A stretch of DNA of 64,000 nucleotides from Qipengyuania vulgaris (GTDB lineage Bacteria; Pseudomonadota; Alphaproteobacteria; Sphingomonadales; Sphingomonadaceae). Within the stretch, counting starts at the first letter, position 1. Each line of letters begins with the position of its first letter. A model generated the notes under the pieces. The model was given only the letters and a program-made list of their open reading frames with translations, was not told the DNA's origin and did no database searches. Shown piece by piece: positions 46,154 to 54,844 of this stretch. The DNA lies in the NCBI RefSeq assembly GCF_009827325.1, contig NZ_WTYC01000001.1:310001-374000 (forward strand), written 5' to 3'. The translations under genes and the position numbers were made by a program.

Positions 46154-46504
46154 TCAGTCGATCGCCTTCAGCAAGCGGCGCTCAACCGGAGCCATGACGC
46201 CGGCCAGTTCATGCCCGCGCTTGAGCACCTGCCCATGTTCGCCGAACAGTGTCCACATGCCCTGCTTGCCCCGCAGGGATGGCCGCTTTTCAACCCGCGC
46301 CTGTGGCCGCTCGGCATGCCGGACGAAGGCCGCGAACGTCGCGGCATCCTTCGTGAAATCCATGGCGTAATCGCGCCACTGCCCGGCCGCGACCATTCGC
46401 CCGTAAACATCGAGTATCTTGGTGAGCTCTTCGCGCGTAAAGCCGACCTGTTCGGGCTTGCGGCCGGGAAAAGGTACGACAGTCGCGCCGGCAAGCTGCG
46501 CCAT
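46154..46504 (-). CDS. DUF2794 protein
   Basis: 116 aa from MAQLAGATVV. The body follows the DUF2794 pattern: GFTREELTKILDVYGRMV, AGQWRDYAMDF, RVEKRPSLRGKQGMW and QVLKRGHELAGVM. A widely conserved alphaproteobacterial protein of unknown role. Its ATG overlaps the epsC stop by one nucleotide (TGATG); a TTG one codon earlier is the alternative. Confidence 0.85.
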   Translation of the reverse strand: MAQLAGATVVPFPGRKPEQVGFTREELTKILDVYGRMVAAGQWRDYAMDFTKDAATFAAFVRHAERPQARVEKRPSLRGKQGMWTLFGEHGQVLKRGHELAGVMAPVERRLLKAID

Positions 46505-47199
46505 CAATCGTCGGTTCCGCTACGCTTCGCCGAGACGGGTTGTCGTTCAGACCGCAGGGCATCGAGTTCGCTGCGCAGCGCCTTGAGTTCGGTTTCAAGC
46601 TTCTCAACACAGTCGCGGCTCGGCGCACACGGATCGTCGCAAGGCGTACCGTAGGGCAAAAATTCTTTTACCCAGTCTTCGGCAGGGACCAGCGTACTGC
46701 GAGCCTTCAGACCGATCATGGTGGCACCTTCAGGCACCTCGTCGGTCACCACCGCATTGGCGCCGATGCGGGCGCGGCGGCCGACCGTTATGGGGCCGAT
46801 AACCTGCGCGCCCGAACCGATGATGACATCGTCACCGATTGTGGGATGCCGCTTGCCGCCCTGGCCGTTGGTCGGATTGGTTCCGCCAAGCGTTACGCAT
46901 TGGTAGATGGTTACGTTGTCGCCAATCTCGGCAGTTTCGCCGATGACGGTAAAGCCGTGGTCGATGAAAAAGTTGCGCCCGATGATGGCGCCAGGGTGAA
47001 TGTCGATCCCCGTGACCATGCGGCTCCAGTGGTTGACGAGCCGGGCAAGGAAGAAGAGATCTGCTTCGAACAGCCAATGCGCCACGCGGTGGTATGCCAG
47101 CGCCCAGACGCCGGGATAAAGCAGCACCTCCCAACGGGTTCGGGGCGCAGGATCGCGCGCCTTGATCGAGTCCAGATAGGCAATCAGCCGTTCGAACAT
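46504..47199 (-). CDS. epsC: Serine O-acetyltransferase EpsC/CysE
   Basis: 231 aa. N-terminal helical part, then left-handed beta-helix hexapeptides (GIDIHPGAIIGRNFFIDHG, TIYQCVTLGGTNPT, KRHPTIGDDVIIGSGAQVIG). Makes O-acetylserine for cysteine synthesis. The C-terminal 40 residues form a polar coiled-coil tail (DCVEKLETELKALRSELDALRS) not found in E. coli CysE. Belongs to the EpsC group, as judged by length and the GxDIHPGAxIG start. Coupled to the DUF2794 gene downstream. Confidence 0.92.
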   Translation of the reverse strand: MFERLIAYLDSIKARDPAPRTRWEVLLYPGVWALAYHRVAHWLFEADLFFLARLVNHWSRMVTGIDIHPGAIIGRNFFIDHGFTVIGETAEIGDNVTIYQCVTLGGTNPTNGQGGKRHPTIGDDVIIGSGAQVIGPITVGRRARIGANAVVTDEVPEGATMIGLKARSTLVPAEDWVKEFLPYGTPCDDPCAPSRDCVEKLETELKALRSELDALRSERQPVSAKRSGTDD

Positions 47200-47226
47200 G
47201 GCCTCAATCCTCTCACTTGTCGCAAT

Positions 47227-47838
47227 TCAAAGCAAGCGCGCCTGTTCGGGACCCTGAACGGCCTCGAGCGCATCGCGCCAGATCGACATGGTGGCGGGCT
47301 GCTTGCGTTCAAGGCTGAGCCGGTCGATTTCGCCGACGATCCGCTCGATAGCTCCGTAGCTCCGCTCCATCCGGGGTATGAGATAGGCAGGCGCGCCGTC
47401 GCCCAGCGCCAGCCCCCGTTGCATCGCATGGCTCAGCATCAATGCAGCACCCATTTCGTCATCGGGCGGACCGATCTCGAGCTGTAGCGCGGCGCCCATG
47501 CGGCTTTTCAGGTCCGGCAGCGCAATCTCCCACCCGTCACCGCTGATCGTGAGAAGTAGGGGATATCCGTCCTCCCGTGCACGGTTCCACGCATGAAAAA
47601 TCTCGGTTTCGTCCCTTATGTCCGCATCGTCCAATGCCCCACCACCCGTATGGGAAGCAAACCAGCTGGCAAAGAGTGACTTGCCCGAGCGTGCCGGGCC
47701 CGCGAGCAGCGCAGTGCCGAAAGGCCAGTCATGGGAGGCCGCGAGAGCCTCGACTACCCGACGATTGCCGTCTCCCACCACGATACTGGCGGGCTCCTGA
47801 GGCCCGGGATGGGAAAGGGGAAGCGCGATTTGCGTCAT
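47227..47838 (-). CDS. hdaA: DnaA-related regulatory inactivator HdaA
   Basis: 203-aa AAA+ protein resembling DnaA domain III without the DNA-binding domain IV. The N-terminal QIALPL is a clamp-binding motif for DnaN. The P-loop-like segment is LLAGPARSGKS, and the sensor region has RMERSYGAIERIVGEIDRLSLERKQ. With the sliding clamp it stimulates ATP hydrolysis by DnaA and so limits initiation, as shown for HdaA in Caulobacter. Lies next to the DUF2066-like gene and purM, the usual neighbours. Confidence 0.9.
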   Translation of the reverse strand: MTQIALPLSHPGPQEPASIVVGDGNRRVVEALAASHDWPFGTALLAGPARSGKSLFASWFASHTGGGALDDADIRDETEIFHAWNRAREDGYPLLLTISGDGWEIALPDLKSRMGAALQLEIGPPDDEMGAALMLSHAMQRGLALGDGAPAYLIPRMERSYGAIERIVGEIDRLSLERKQPATMSIWRDALEAVQGPEQARLL

Positions 47839-47858
47839 GCGGACAGCTTGCGCGGCGC

Positions 47859-49130
47859 TTAGCGGCTGATCAAGAGCGCGGTAGCTCCCTGCTGCACCGT
47901 AAAGCCCTGCGCGCGGAGTGCCTCGGCAAGCCCGCCAATCGATCCAGAATAACTGACCGTCATGATTGATGTACCGCCGATGGCTGTCGAGCGCACTCCG
48001 GTCGAGCGTACCCCCGGCGTTTCGCGAACGTCGGCCAGTATCGCCCCGAAAGCCGCGGCATCGGGCGACTGGAACTGGACCGTATAGAGAGCAACCGAGC
48101 CCTCTGGCGGTGGCCGGTTGATCGGCGCTGCGCTGATGGCGCCATCGCTTGCCTCGGTCGGCTCGAGCGCAACTTCTTCTTGTCTCTCGTCCTGCACCCG
48201 CAGGCTACGGCCAAGGTCCACAAGCCGCTGGATGGCAGGATTGAGGTCACCGGTCTGCACATTGAGTGTCGGATCGGGCCTGATGGTGCCTTCCGCCAGT
48301 GCAGTTTGGAAAACCGCATCGAAGCGCCGGACCGCACGTTCGAGCATCGCCGGTAATTGATCCGGACTTTCCGCACGCATGGTGAAACTGCCAAGAAATT
48401 CGCTGTCGGGTCCATGCCGGGCCGTGAAGGTGCCTTCGACCGGACCGCCAGGATAGGTGTAACGCAATTTCGCAATCGGTATCAGGACATCGGCCGCGCC
48501 GAATTCGTCAAGGATGTTGCTCCACCACACCCGGCTGCGGCGGGTGGTCTGGCCGAAGGTAAGTAGAAGCGATTCGCCGCCCGAACCTTGGGGGCGGACA
48601 TAGTTCACCCGGCTCTGTCCGGACTGGAATTCAGCCCAGGCCCGCTGCCAATCCTTCCGCTGCTCGTACATCAGTTGCGTTCCGGCGGAAAAGGTCACTG
48701 GCAGCAGCAGCATCGGTGCGCTGCGGGCGGCGCTGCCCCCGTCGCCGAGAAAAGCCGAAGCACGCTGGCGGTCGAACACCACGCCCAGAGTAGCAACGTA
48801 ACGCTTGGGCCCGAGCCGCTCTCGCTCGATCACGATAGCTGAAACGAGCCCGGCAATTCGCGATTCGGGCAAATCTGGCCCGTCGAGCCTTTCCCAGGCC
48901 TTCACCTGCGCCTCGAGCCAGGCTTCTTCCCGTGCTTCGAGACCTGTATCCGCCTGGACGTCGACTTCAATGCCGGAGACTTGAATATCACGCGAAGCCG
49001 CGACTGGCGCGATGCCACGTTCGCCCCCGACCTGTGCGTGCGCCAGCCAGCCAGCCGTACCCGCCAGCGCAAGGCCGGAAGCAGCGAGGGCGACACGAGT
49101 GCGCCGAGTCAGGGGGAAAAACGTCCGCAT
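47859..49130 (-). CDS. DUF2066-like exported protein with extra C-terminal alpha/beta domain
   Basis: 423 aa from [20 protein letters not shown], a signal peptide with cleavage after HAQ. The first half has the DUF2066 outline ([56 protein letters not shown]). The last 80 residues ([49 protein letters not shown]) look like a ferredoxin-like or HMA-type fold. DUF2066 genes flank hda and purM/purN in gammaproteobacteria, which supports the link. No function known. Divergent from purM by 90 bp; an upstream ATG at 49175 is less likely. Confidence 0.7.
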   Translation of the reverse strand: MRTFFPLTRRTRVALAASGLALAGTAGWLAHAQVGGERGIAPVAASRDIQVSGIEVDVQADTGLEAREEAWLEAQVKAWERLDGPDLPESRIAGLVSAIVIERERLGPKRYVATLGVVFDRQRASAFLGDGGSAARSAPMLLLPVTFSAGTQLMYEQRKDWQRAWAEFQSGQSRVNYVRPQGSGGESLLLTFGQTTRRSRVWWSNILDEFGAADVLIPIAKLRYTYPGGPVEGTFTARHGPDSEFLGSFTMRAESPDQLPAMLERAVRRFDAVFQTALAEGTIRPDPTLNVQTGDLNPAIQRLVDLGRSLRVQDERQEEVALEPTEASDGAISAAPINRPPPEGSVALYTVQFQSPDAAAFGAILADVRETPGVRSTGVRSTAIGGTSIMTVSYSGSIGGLAEALRAQGFTVQQGATALLISR

Positions 49131-49220
49131 GGGGTACTTGCGGGGCCTTTTGCCCAAAGCATTCGGGAAATCCAAGCGGGAATGCTGGAAATTGTTGGCA
49201 AATTGCGCAAAGGCGCTCGG

Positions 49221-50318
49221 ATGAACAGCGATACGCCCTCCTATACCTACGAACAGGCCGGGGTTTCGATCGATGCGGGCAACAGGCTCGTCAAGGCGAT
49301 CGGACCGCTGGTAAAAGCCACCATGCGTCCCGGAGCGGACGGCGAAATCGGCGGCTTCGGTGGATTTTTCGATCCGAAGGCTGCTGGATACAAGGACCCG
49401 CTACTGGTCGCTGGCAACGATGGCGTCGGCACAAAGCTGAAGCTCGCCATCGATACCGACCGGCATGACGCGGTGGGGATCGACCTCGTCGCAATGTGTG
49501 TGAACGACCTTATCGTCCAGGGCGCGGAGCCTTTGTTCTTTCTCGACTATTTCGCCACCGGCAAGCTCGAGAACGGTGTTGCAGAACGCGTGATCGCGGG
49601 CATCGCAGAGGGCTGCAAGCAGGCCGGATGCGCGCTGATCGGCGGCGAGACCGCAGAAATGCCGGGCATGTACGCCGGCGGGGATTACGATCTCGCCGGT
49701 TTCTGTGTCGGAGCGGTCGAACGCGGCGAACAACTGACCGGCGAACGCGTCGCTGCTGGCCACATCCTGCTCGGTATTGCCAGTTCCGGCGTGCATTCCA
49801 ACGGCTTCTCGCTCGTGCGCCGTCTTGCAGAGGACAAGGGATGGAAGCTCGATCGTCCGGCCCTCTTCGATCAGGAACGGCTGCTGATCGAGATCCTTCT
49901 GGAACCGACGCGGATCTATGTGAAGACACTGCTTCCGCTGGTGCGTGACGGGCTGATCGATGCCATGGCCCATATCACCGGGGGAGGATTGCTGGAGAAC
50001 ATTCCCCGCGTACTTCCGCAGGGTGCACACGCCCAGGTCGATGCCGACGGGTGGGAGCAGTCCGGACTGATGGCGTTCCTCCAGGCCCAGGGAAACATCG
50101 AGCCCGGTGAAATGGCCCGCACTTTCAATTGCGGTGTCGGTATGGTTCTCGCGGTCGCCCCGTCGAAGGTCGAACTCGTCCGCAGCCGCCTCGAAGAGGC
50201 AGGGGAGGATGTCCTGCCAATCGGCCGGATCGTCGACGGCGACAAGGGCTGTACTGTTCGCGGCTCGCAAGGCACATGGTCGGCCCGCGCGGACTGGGAG
50301 GCCGTGCACCTTGGCTGA
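49221..50318 (+). CDS. purM: Phosphoribosylformylglycinamidine cyclo-ligase (PurM)
   Basis: Fifth step of purine synthesis, making aminoimidazole ribotide. 365 aa, with [51 protein letters not shown] and [12 protein letters not shown]. Start chosen at [15 protein letters not shown] with AAAGG 7 nt upstream; the open frame continues further but the extension is unlike PurM. Ends overlapping purN by 8 nt. Confidence 0.96.
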   Translation: MNSDTPSYTYEQAGVSIDAGNRLVKAIGPLVKATMRPGADGEIGGFGGFFDPKAAGYKDPLLVAGNDGVGTKLKLAIDTDRHDAVGIDLVAMCVNDLIVQGAEPLFFLDYFATGKLENGVAERVIAGIAEGCKQAGCALIGGETAEMPGMYAGGDYDLAGFCVGAVERGEQLTGERVAAGHILLGIASSGVHSNGFSLVRRLAEDKGWKLDRPALFDQERLLIEILLEPTRIYVKTLLPLVRDGLIDAMAHITGGGLLENIPRVLPQGAHAQVDADGWEQSGLMAFLQAQGNIEPGEMARTFNCGVGMVLAVAPSKVELVRSRLEEAGEDVLPIGRIVDGDKGCTVRGSQGTWSARADWEAVHLG

Positions 50319-51276
50319 CAAGGCGAAGGTTGCGATCTTTATTTCTGGTCGTGGCAGCAACATGGCCGCCCTTCTGTATGCTTCGCAACTGCCGGAAGCA
50401 GCTTATGAGGTGGTACTCGTGGCTGCAAACGATCCGAGCGCGGACGGACTGCAATTGGCTGCGGCAGAAGGTGTGCACACCTTCGCCTTGTCGCACCAAG
50501 GGATGCCGCGTGCCGACCACGAGGCGGCAATGGAAAAGGCAGCGCGACAAGCCGGGGCCGACTACATAATTCTCGCCGGCTATATGCGAATTCTCACCGA
50601 CCGGTTCGTGAAGCGCTGGCAGGAGAGAATGCTCAACATCCACCCTTCGCTTTTGCCGAAATATCCGGGTCTAGATACTCACCAGCGTGCGATCGATGCA
50701 GGCGATAGCCATGGCGGAGTTTCCGTGCATCTCGTTACGCCTGATCTCGATGCCGGCGAAGTGCTTGGCCAGATGAAAGTCGCGATCCGCGAGGGAGAAA
50801 CTGCAGAAAGTCTGGCCGAGCGGGTCCGCTATGCCGAACACCAGCTCTATCCGCGCATCCTTGGCGATTACGTCAGCCGCGAGAGCGATCCTTCGTTCTT
50901 GCTCGAACGGGTCCGCAAGCTCGCCCTTGCCTTGCCGCAGACACATGAACGCGAAAGTCATGGCGCGCCCGGCTGGCGTGCAGGGAGCGAGAAATCCGGC
51001 AAGTATTTCGCCTACTTCAATGACCAGCATCACGGCAGCGATCATGTCGCCCTGCTGGTCAAGACAAGCGGAATGGACGAACTTTTGAATCTCGTCGAAG
51101 CGCAGCCGCACGCCTATTTCAAGCCAGCGTATTATGGAGCGAGCGGATGGATTGGGCTCATCCTCAACCGCCCGAACCTGGACTGGGAGCATGTCGGCGA
51201 ATGGCTTGAACGAAGCTGGCGCAGCATCGCTCCGAAGTCCGTAACGAGGCTCATGAACGTGGCGGAAGAATTCTGA
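50311..51276 (+). CDS. purN: PurN formyltransferase fused to a YjbR/MmcQ domain
   Basis: 321 aa, about 110 longer than a normal PurN. Residues 1-190 are PurN: ISGRGSN, catalytic Asn109 and His111 ([13 protein letters not shown]), Asp147 ([12 protein letters not shown]). Residues about 195-310 look like a YjbR/MmcQ (DUF419, CyaY-like) domain: [77 protein letters not shown]. The start is TTG, inside the purM 3' end, with GGGAGG 9 nt upstream. Nothing suggests a frameshift; the two domains are in one continuous frame. Confidence 0.9.
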   Translation: MADKAKVAIFISGRGSNMAALLYASQLPEAAYEVVLVAANDPSADGLQLAAAEGVHTFALSHQGMPRADHEAAMEKAARQAGADYIILAGYMRILTDRFVKRWQERMLNIHPSLLPKYPGLDTHQRAIDAGDSHGGVSVHLVTPDLDAGEVLGQMKVAIREGETAESLAERVRYAEHQLYPRILGDYVSRESDPSFLLERVRKLALALPQTHERESHGAPGWRAGSEKSGKYFAYFNDQHHGSDHVALLVKTSGMDELLNLVEAQPHAYFKPAYYGASGWIGLILNRPNLDWEHVGEWLERSWRSIAPKSVTRLMNVAEEF

Positions 51277-51482
51277 TGGGGCGCCTTACACCTTACATCT
51301 TTTTCCTCCTCGCAGTTCTTGCGTTCGCGATGATCGCGCTCCAGCCGGATGACAGTTGGCAGACCGAAGAAATCGACATGGTCGACGCTGTCCTGATCAC
51401 TGCGGGCGTGCTGATCGGTGCGCATCTGCTGCGCAAACTGGGCCAAGCCTTTTACGCGCACTGGAAAGACCGGCGGCGTTGA
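51276..51482 (+). CDS. Small membrane protein
   Basis: 68 aa with two hydrophobic helices (about 7-22 and 36-52) and a very basic C-terminus (HWKDRRR). Its ATG shares a base with the purN stop (TGATG), so translation is coupled. No family recognised. Confidence 0.65.
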   Translation: MGRLTPYIFFLLAVLAFAMIALQPDDSWQTEEIDMVDAVLITAGVLIGAHLLRKLGQAFYAHWKDRRR

Positions 51483-51517
51483 TCCCTCCGCGCCCACATC
51501 CCTTTACCCGTTCGACG

Positions 51518-52669
51518 ATGGCCGAGCGTGCCAACCGGCTGATCTCCGAAGTGTGGGCGCGCGGCTGGGACGAAAAACCCAGCCTCGAGCCGGAATATAT
51601 CTGGAGAGCCGGCAGCAAGGGTTATGCGCCTGAAGACGAAAATTCGATCCGCAGCGAAGAGGATGTTGCCGATTTCCGCCTGAGGCTCGAGCGCATATGT
51701 GCCTCTCTCAACCGGGAAGCGCAGCTTAACGCGCTCGGCCATACCATGGCTTATGGTCAGTTGAAAAACGCGGTTCGCAAGCGGCACGCGTTGGGCCGGC
51801 TGTGGCTGGAGAAGCCGGCGCTTGCCCAAACGCCGATCGCTGCGCCGATTGTCATTCTGGGGCAAATGCGAAGCGGTACGACGCGTTTGCAACGCCTGAT
51901 TGCTGCCGACCCGCGCCATGCGGGAACACGCTTCTGTGACAGTCATGACCCGGTACCCGCCACGCCCGACCTGAGGCCGATCAAGGCTTGGGGGGCGCTT
52001 TTTATGGCGCGTCGGATCAATCCTTGGTTGGACGCGCTCCATCCTTTCGGCCCCACCCGCACCGACGAGGAAATCGGCTGGCTCAGCGCCGCCCTTTCTC
52101 CGCCCGCCTTCGAGGCCCAGTGGCATATCCCGTCCTTTGTCGCATTCAACGAGGAACGAGACGCTGGCCCCGTCTATCGAGAGTTCGCACGGATACTGCG
52201 AACCGATGCTGCCATCAGAGGGAATGCGGATTTACCCCGCGTCCTCAAATGCCCCCAATTTACGGAGGATGCCGCTGCCTTCTTTGCGCAGTTCCCGGAT
52301 GCACGGGTCGTGCAGAGTCACCGCGACTTCCAGGAAGTGCTGGCGAGCAGCGTATCGATGGTCGCCAGCCAGATGGCCTTTCAGAGCGACCGTCGCGACC
52401 TGACCGCGCTGGAGAGCGAATGGGTCCGCAAGTTAGGGCTCCGCGAGCAGCGAATGCACAAGGCATTGCGCGGCTTCGGCGGTGCTACAGCTTACGTCCA
52501 ATTCGCCGATCTTGGGCGAGACTGGCGCGGGACCATAGCAGCGGCCTATAAAACACTCGGTCTGGAGTTCACCTCGGCAGCAGAGCAATCGGTGGCGGGC
52601 GAACAAGGACGTTTACGGCGAGATTCCCACGTGCAACACGGCAAAATGATGAAGGAATTTTTCGCCTAG
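51518..52669 (+). CDS. Sulfotransferase family protein
   Basis: 383 aa. The P-loop for PAPS binding is VILGQMRSGTTRLQRLIAAD, and the second conserved region is around FPDARVVQSHRDFQEVLAS, which binds the 3'-phosphate. Bacterial proteins of this kind (Sulfotransfer_3) sulfate small molecules or sugars; the acceptor is unknown. The start is uncertain: ATG 51518 lacks a good ribosome-binding site, and TTG 51479 overlapping the preceding stop (TTGA) is an alternative. Its stop TAG lies in a CTAG shared with the convergent gene. Confidence 0.82.
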   Translation: MAERANRLISEVWARGWDEKPSLEPEYIWRAGSKGYAPEDENSIRSEEDVADFRLRLERICASLNREAQLNALGHTMAYGQLKNAVRKRHALGRLWLEKPALAQTPIAAPIVILGQMRSGTTRLQRLIAADPRHAGTRFCDSHDPVPATPDLRPIKAWGALFMARRINPWLDALHPFGPTRTDEEIGWLSAALSPPAFEAQWHIPSFVAFNEERDAGPVYREFARILRTDAAIRGNADLPRVLKCPQFTEDAAAFFAQFPDARVVQSHRDFQEVLASSVSMVASQMAFQSDRRDLTALESEWVRKLGLREQRMHKALRGFGGATAYVQFADLGRDWRGTIAAAYKTLGLEFTSAAEQSVAGEQGRLRRDSHVQHGKMMKEFFA

Positions 52670-53058
52670 GCTGCGGCGGGACCGAGGTTCTCTAATCGCG
52701 TGATTTCAATGCTGGAGATCAGCGAACCCTGGAATTCGATGCGCCACATGCTGGGGCCCCCGACCTCGGGTAGGTCACTTTCAAGGCTACCCCGGACGAG
52801 GAGTTCGTCATCGTGGTGGATCACCTCGTCGATCCTGATCTTGGGCCGACCGACACCTGCACGAAACGCACGGTCCTTTTCGACGAAGGCATCGATGCCT
52901 CGCGTACGCCATCCCATTACTTTGGACACTACAACATCTTCGGTCAGCAGCTTGGTGACACGCCGGTAGTCGAGCGCGTTGAGCGCATCGGCCAGCTCGC
53001 GCACTTTCTCTTCGCGCACAGCGCGTGGACGTTTGAGAAGGAGCGACCCGAAAACCAT
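52666..53058 (-). CDS. NTF2/SnoaL-like small protein
   Basis: 130 aa with the NTF2-like outline: an opening helix pair (VRELADALNALDYRRVTKLLTEDVVV), then GIDAFVEKDRAFRAGVGRP, and beta strands IRIDEVIHHDDELLVRGSLES and MWRIEFQGSLISSIEI. No catalytic residues can be assigned. A 12-bp stem-loop directly abuts its start codon and leaves no room for a normal ribosome-binding site, so a downstream GTG (codon 14) or leaderless translation is possible. Confidence 0.65.
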   Translation of the reverse strand: MVFGSLLLKRPRAVREEKVRELADALNALDYRRVTKLLTEDVVVSKVMGWRTRGIDAFVEKDRAFRAGVGRPKIRIDEVIHHDDELLVRGSLESDLPEVGGPSMWRIEFQGSLISSIEITRLENLGPAAA

Positions 53059-53092
53059 AACGGGCGCATGCTTAGCAAAACATGCGCCCGTT
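53059..53092 (-). terminator. 12-bp inverted repeat, probable ndk terminator
   Basis: AACGGGCGCATG at 53059-53070 and CATGCGCCCGTT at 53081-53092, a perfect 12-bp stem with a 10-nt loop. Read on the minus strand it follows ndk and is followed by ATGGTTTTC, which is only a weak T tract. It therefore may be a terminator, an attenuator or a translational control element for the NTF2-like gene. Confidence 0.55.
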
Positions 53093-53151
53093 CAATAACA
53101 CATTTGTTTTCCTGCGGAGAATTTCGAAAAAGTCCGCTCTCCGCCAGAGAA

Positions 53152-53574
53152 TCAGCCGACGATTTCGTCTTCGGCGAAGAAGAACTCGATTTCGGTCTTG
53201 GCGTTCTCGTCACTGTCGGAACCGTGGACCGAGTTCGCTTCAATCGATTCCGCATAGGACTTGCGAATGGTGCCCTCGTCGGCATCCGCCGGATTGGTGG
53301 CGCCCATCACATCGCGGTTGCGCTTCACGGCGTCTTCACCTTCGAGGACTTGCAAGACGACCGGGCCCGAGATCATGAAGTCGACGAGTTCACCGAAGAA
53401 GGGACGTTCCTTGTGCACTGCGTAGAAGCCTTCGGCCTGTTCCTTGGTCATCTGGATGCGCTTCGAAGCGACGACGCGCAGGCCGGCATCCTCGAGCATC
53501 TTGGTGACTGCGCCGGTCAGGTTGCGACGGGTGGCGTCGGGCTTGATGATCGAAAAGGTGCGGGTAACCGCCAT
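53152..53574 (-). CDS. ndk: Nucleoside diphosphate kinase
   Basis: 140 aa. It starts [20 protein letters not shown], contains the active-site [12 protein letters not shown] (phosphorylated His) and FISGP-type [25 protein letters not shown]. Balances NTP and dNTP pools. Standard length, cytoplasmic. A 73-bp region upstream separates it from the lipoprotein gene. Confidence 0.97.
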   Translation of the reverse strand: MAVTRTFSIIKPDATRRNLTGAVTKMLEDAGLRVVASKRIQMTKEQAEGFYAVHKERPFFGELVDFMISGPVVLQVLEGEDAVKRNRDVMGATNPADADEGTIRKSYAESIEANSVHGSDSDENAKTEIEFFFAEDEIVG

Positions 53575-53657
53575 GATTGATTTCCTTGCGTATTGATGTC
53601 TTGGGGGAGAGAGTTCTCGCGCGCGCCCCTAGCGCTGCGCGCGTCAGTGGGCAAGAA

Positions 53658-54176
53658 TTACTCGAAACCGCTGGCAACACTCAGTTGCCCCTCCGTTCGG
53701 CTGCCGTCGCTCCTGACGCTGAGAGTAAAGCTGATCCCGCCATCGGGGCTTTCACCTCCCAACGTAGTCGCATTTTCGCCGCTGATGTCGATTTCAGGGT
53801 CAATGCCCGCGTCTAACGCCAGTTCGCGATAAAAGGCGACGACTTGGTTACGCCTATCCGGCGTCGTGAAATCCAGCGTAACAAAGGACCCGTCGCCCTG
53901 ATCAACGCGGGTGGTGCTGACCAGTTCAGCGCCGGGATAGGGTAAGAACGGATCGGCTAACTCGGTCGGTACATCCTTTCCGGCCCACATAGTGGTGGTA
54001 ACTCCCGCCGCATCGGTATGCGTTGCGCGCACTTCGCCGCTCTCAGGATTGATGTCGTAAGAGCCAAGTGCTTCGGTACTTTCGGTTTCGCCGCCTGCGC
54101 TTTCACCCTCGTCCGGCTTATTACAGGCGGAAAGGAGAAGTACGGCCAACGCAAGGCAGGAAGAGGTATGTTTCAT
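53658..54176 (-). CDS. Lipoprotein of unknown function
   Basis: 172 aa, signal KHTSSCLALAVLLLSAC with lipobox Cys18. An acidic, Gly/Ser/Glu-rich linker (NKPDEGESAGGETESTEA) leads to a domain with PFLPYPGAELVSTTRV and FVTLDFTTPDRRNQVVAFYRELA. That layout, PYPGAE followed by FYREL, recurs in small bacterial lipoproteins of unknown role. No neighbour suggests a function. Confidence 0.75.
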   Translation of the reverse strand: MKHTSSCLALAVLLLSACNKPDEGESAGGETESTEALGSYDINPESGEVRATHTDAAGVTTTMWAGKDVPTELADPFLPYPGAELVSTTRVDQGDGSFVTLDFTTPDRRNQVVAFYRELALDAGIDPEIDISGENATTLGGESPDGGISFTLSVRSDGSRTEGQLSVASGFE

Positions 54177-54215
54177 CCCTAATCGACGGGCGAAAGGGCC
54201 CCAAGTTCCTGCGAA

Positions 54216-54656
54216 TCAGCGACCTTCGCGCCAATTGCCTTCGGGAGTTTGCTTGAAGATGCGATTATCGATGTCGGCGCGCTCAGCAAGCTCGCGCCAT
54301 AGTCCGCGCGCTGCGTCGGCACTTTCCGCATCGAAGAGCAGCATTGCACGATCGAAAGTGATTGCTTCCTCACGCCACTGCCCATCGGCAAGAATTATCA
54401 TGCGCGCTTCATTCGGCGCGCTGCATGTCGCCGAAATAAGGATCGGCTGGCGTGCGGCATGGGGACCATCGGCCAGGCCATTGGCGAGAAACCCGCCATT
54501 GCCCTGCTGCCACAAGGCTTCGGAAAGCCTATGGCGAAGCACCTCATCCGCAGCGACCACCACCAGCCGCTCGCCCGCCTGCAACACCTTCCGGGCGAGC
54601 TTCGCCACAGTGACGTCGACCGGGTCGCGACTAAGCTGGTAGAAATCTACGAGAAT
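54216..54656 (-). CDS. holC: DNA polymerase III chi subunit HolC, probable ATT start
   Basis: 146 aa. The N-terminal reading ILVDFYQLSRDPVD matches the typical HolC start (VDFYxLxRDP), but no ATG, GTG or TTG precedes it. The first plausible codon is ATT at 54656-54654, with GAAGGGAG ending 6 nt upstream. A GTG 16 codons in (54608) would drop that segment. Later motifs include RLVVVAADEVLRHRLSEALW and FDRAMLLFDAESADAARGLWREL. HolC bridges the clamp loader to SSB. It lies 21 nt after the DUF2256 gene on the pepA strand. Confidence 0.85.
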   Translation of the reverse strand: MLVDFYQLSRDPVDVTVAKLARKVLQAGERLVVVAADEVLRHRLSEALWQQGNGGFLANGLADGPHAARQPILISATCSAPNEARMIILADGQWREEAITFDRAMLLFDAESADAARGLWRELAERADIDNRIFKQTPEGNWREGR

Positions 54657-54677
54657 GGGTCGCTCCCTTCGCTTCGG

Positions 54678-54830
54678 TCAGTCGCCTGCCTGCTTATTCC
54701 GGCGGCAGCGTTCCGAGCAATAGCGCACGTTGTCCCAGTCGCGCGCCCATTTCTTGCGCCAAGTGAAGCTGAGGCCGCAAGTGGCGCAGACCTTCGTTGG
54801 AAGGTCTGCCTTGCGTCTCATCTTCACCAT
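54678..54830 (-). CDS. DUF2256 zinc-ribbon protein
   Basis: 50 aa. It carries [20 protein letters not shown], then [12 protein letters not shown], the DUF2256 pattern with two CxxC-type cysteine pairs that should bind zinc. Two ATGs (54830, 54821) are usable. DUF2256 genes are often next to cryptochrome or photolyase genes in other bacteria. Here the gene is between pepA and holC, 15 nt after pepA, and far from the photolyase at 27-29 kb. Confidence 0.82.
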   Translation of the reverse strand: MVKMRRKADLPTKVCATCGLSFTWRKKWARDWDNVRYCSERCRRNKQAGD

Positions 54831-54844
54831 GACGCCATGCCCGA

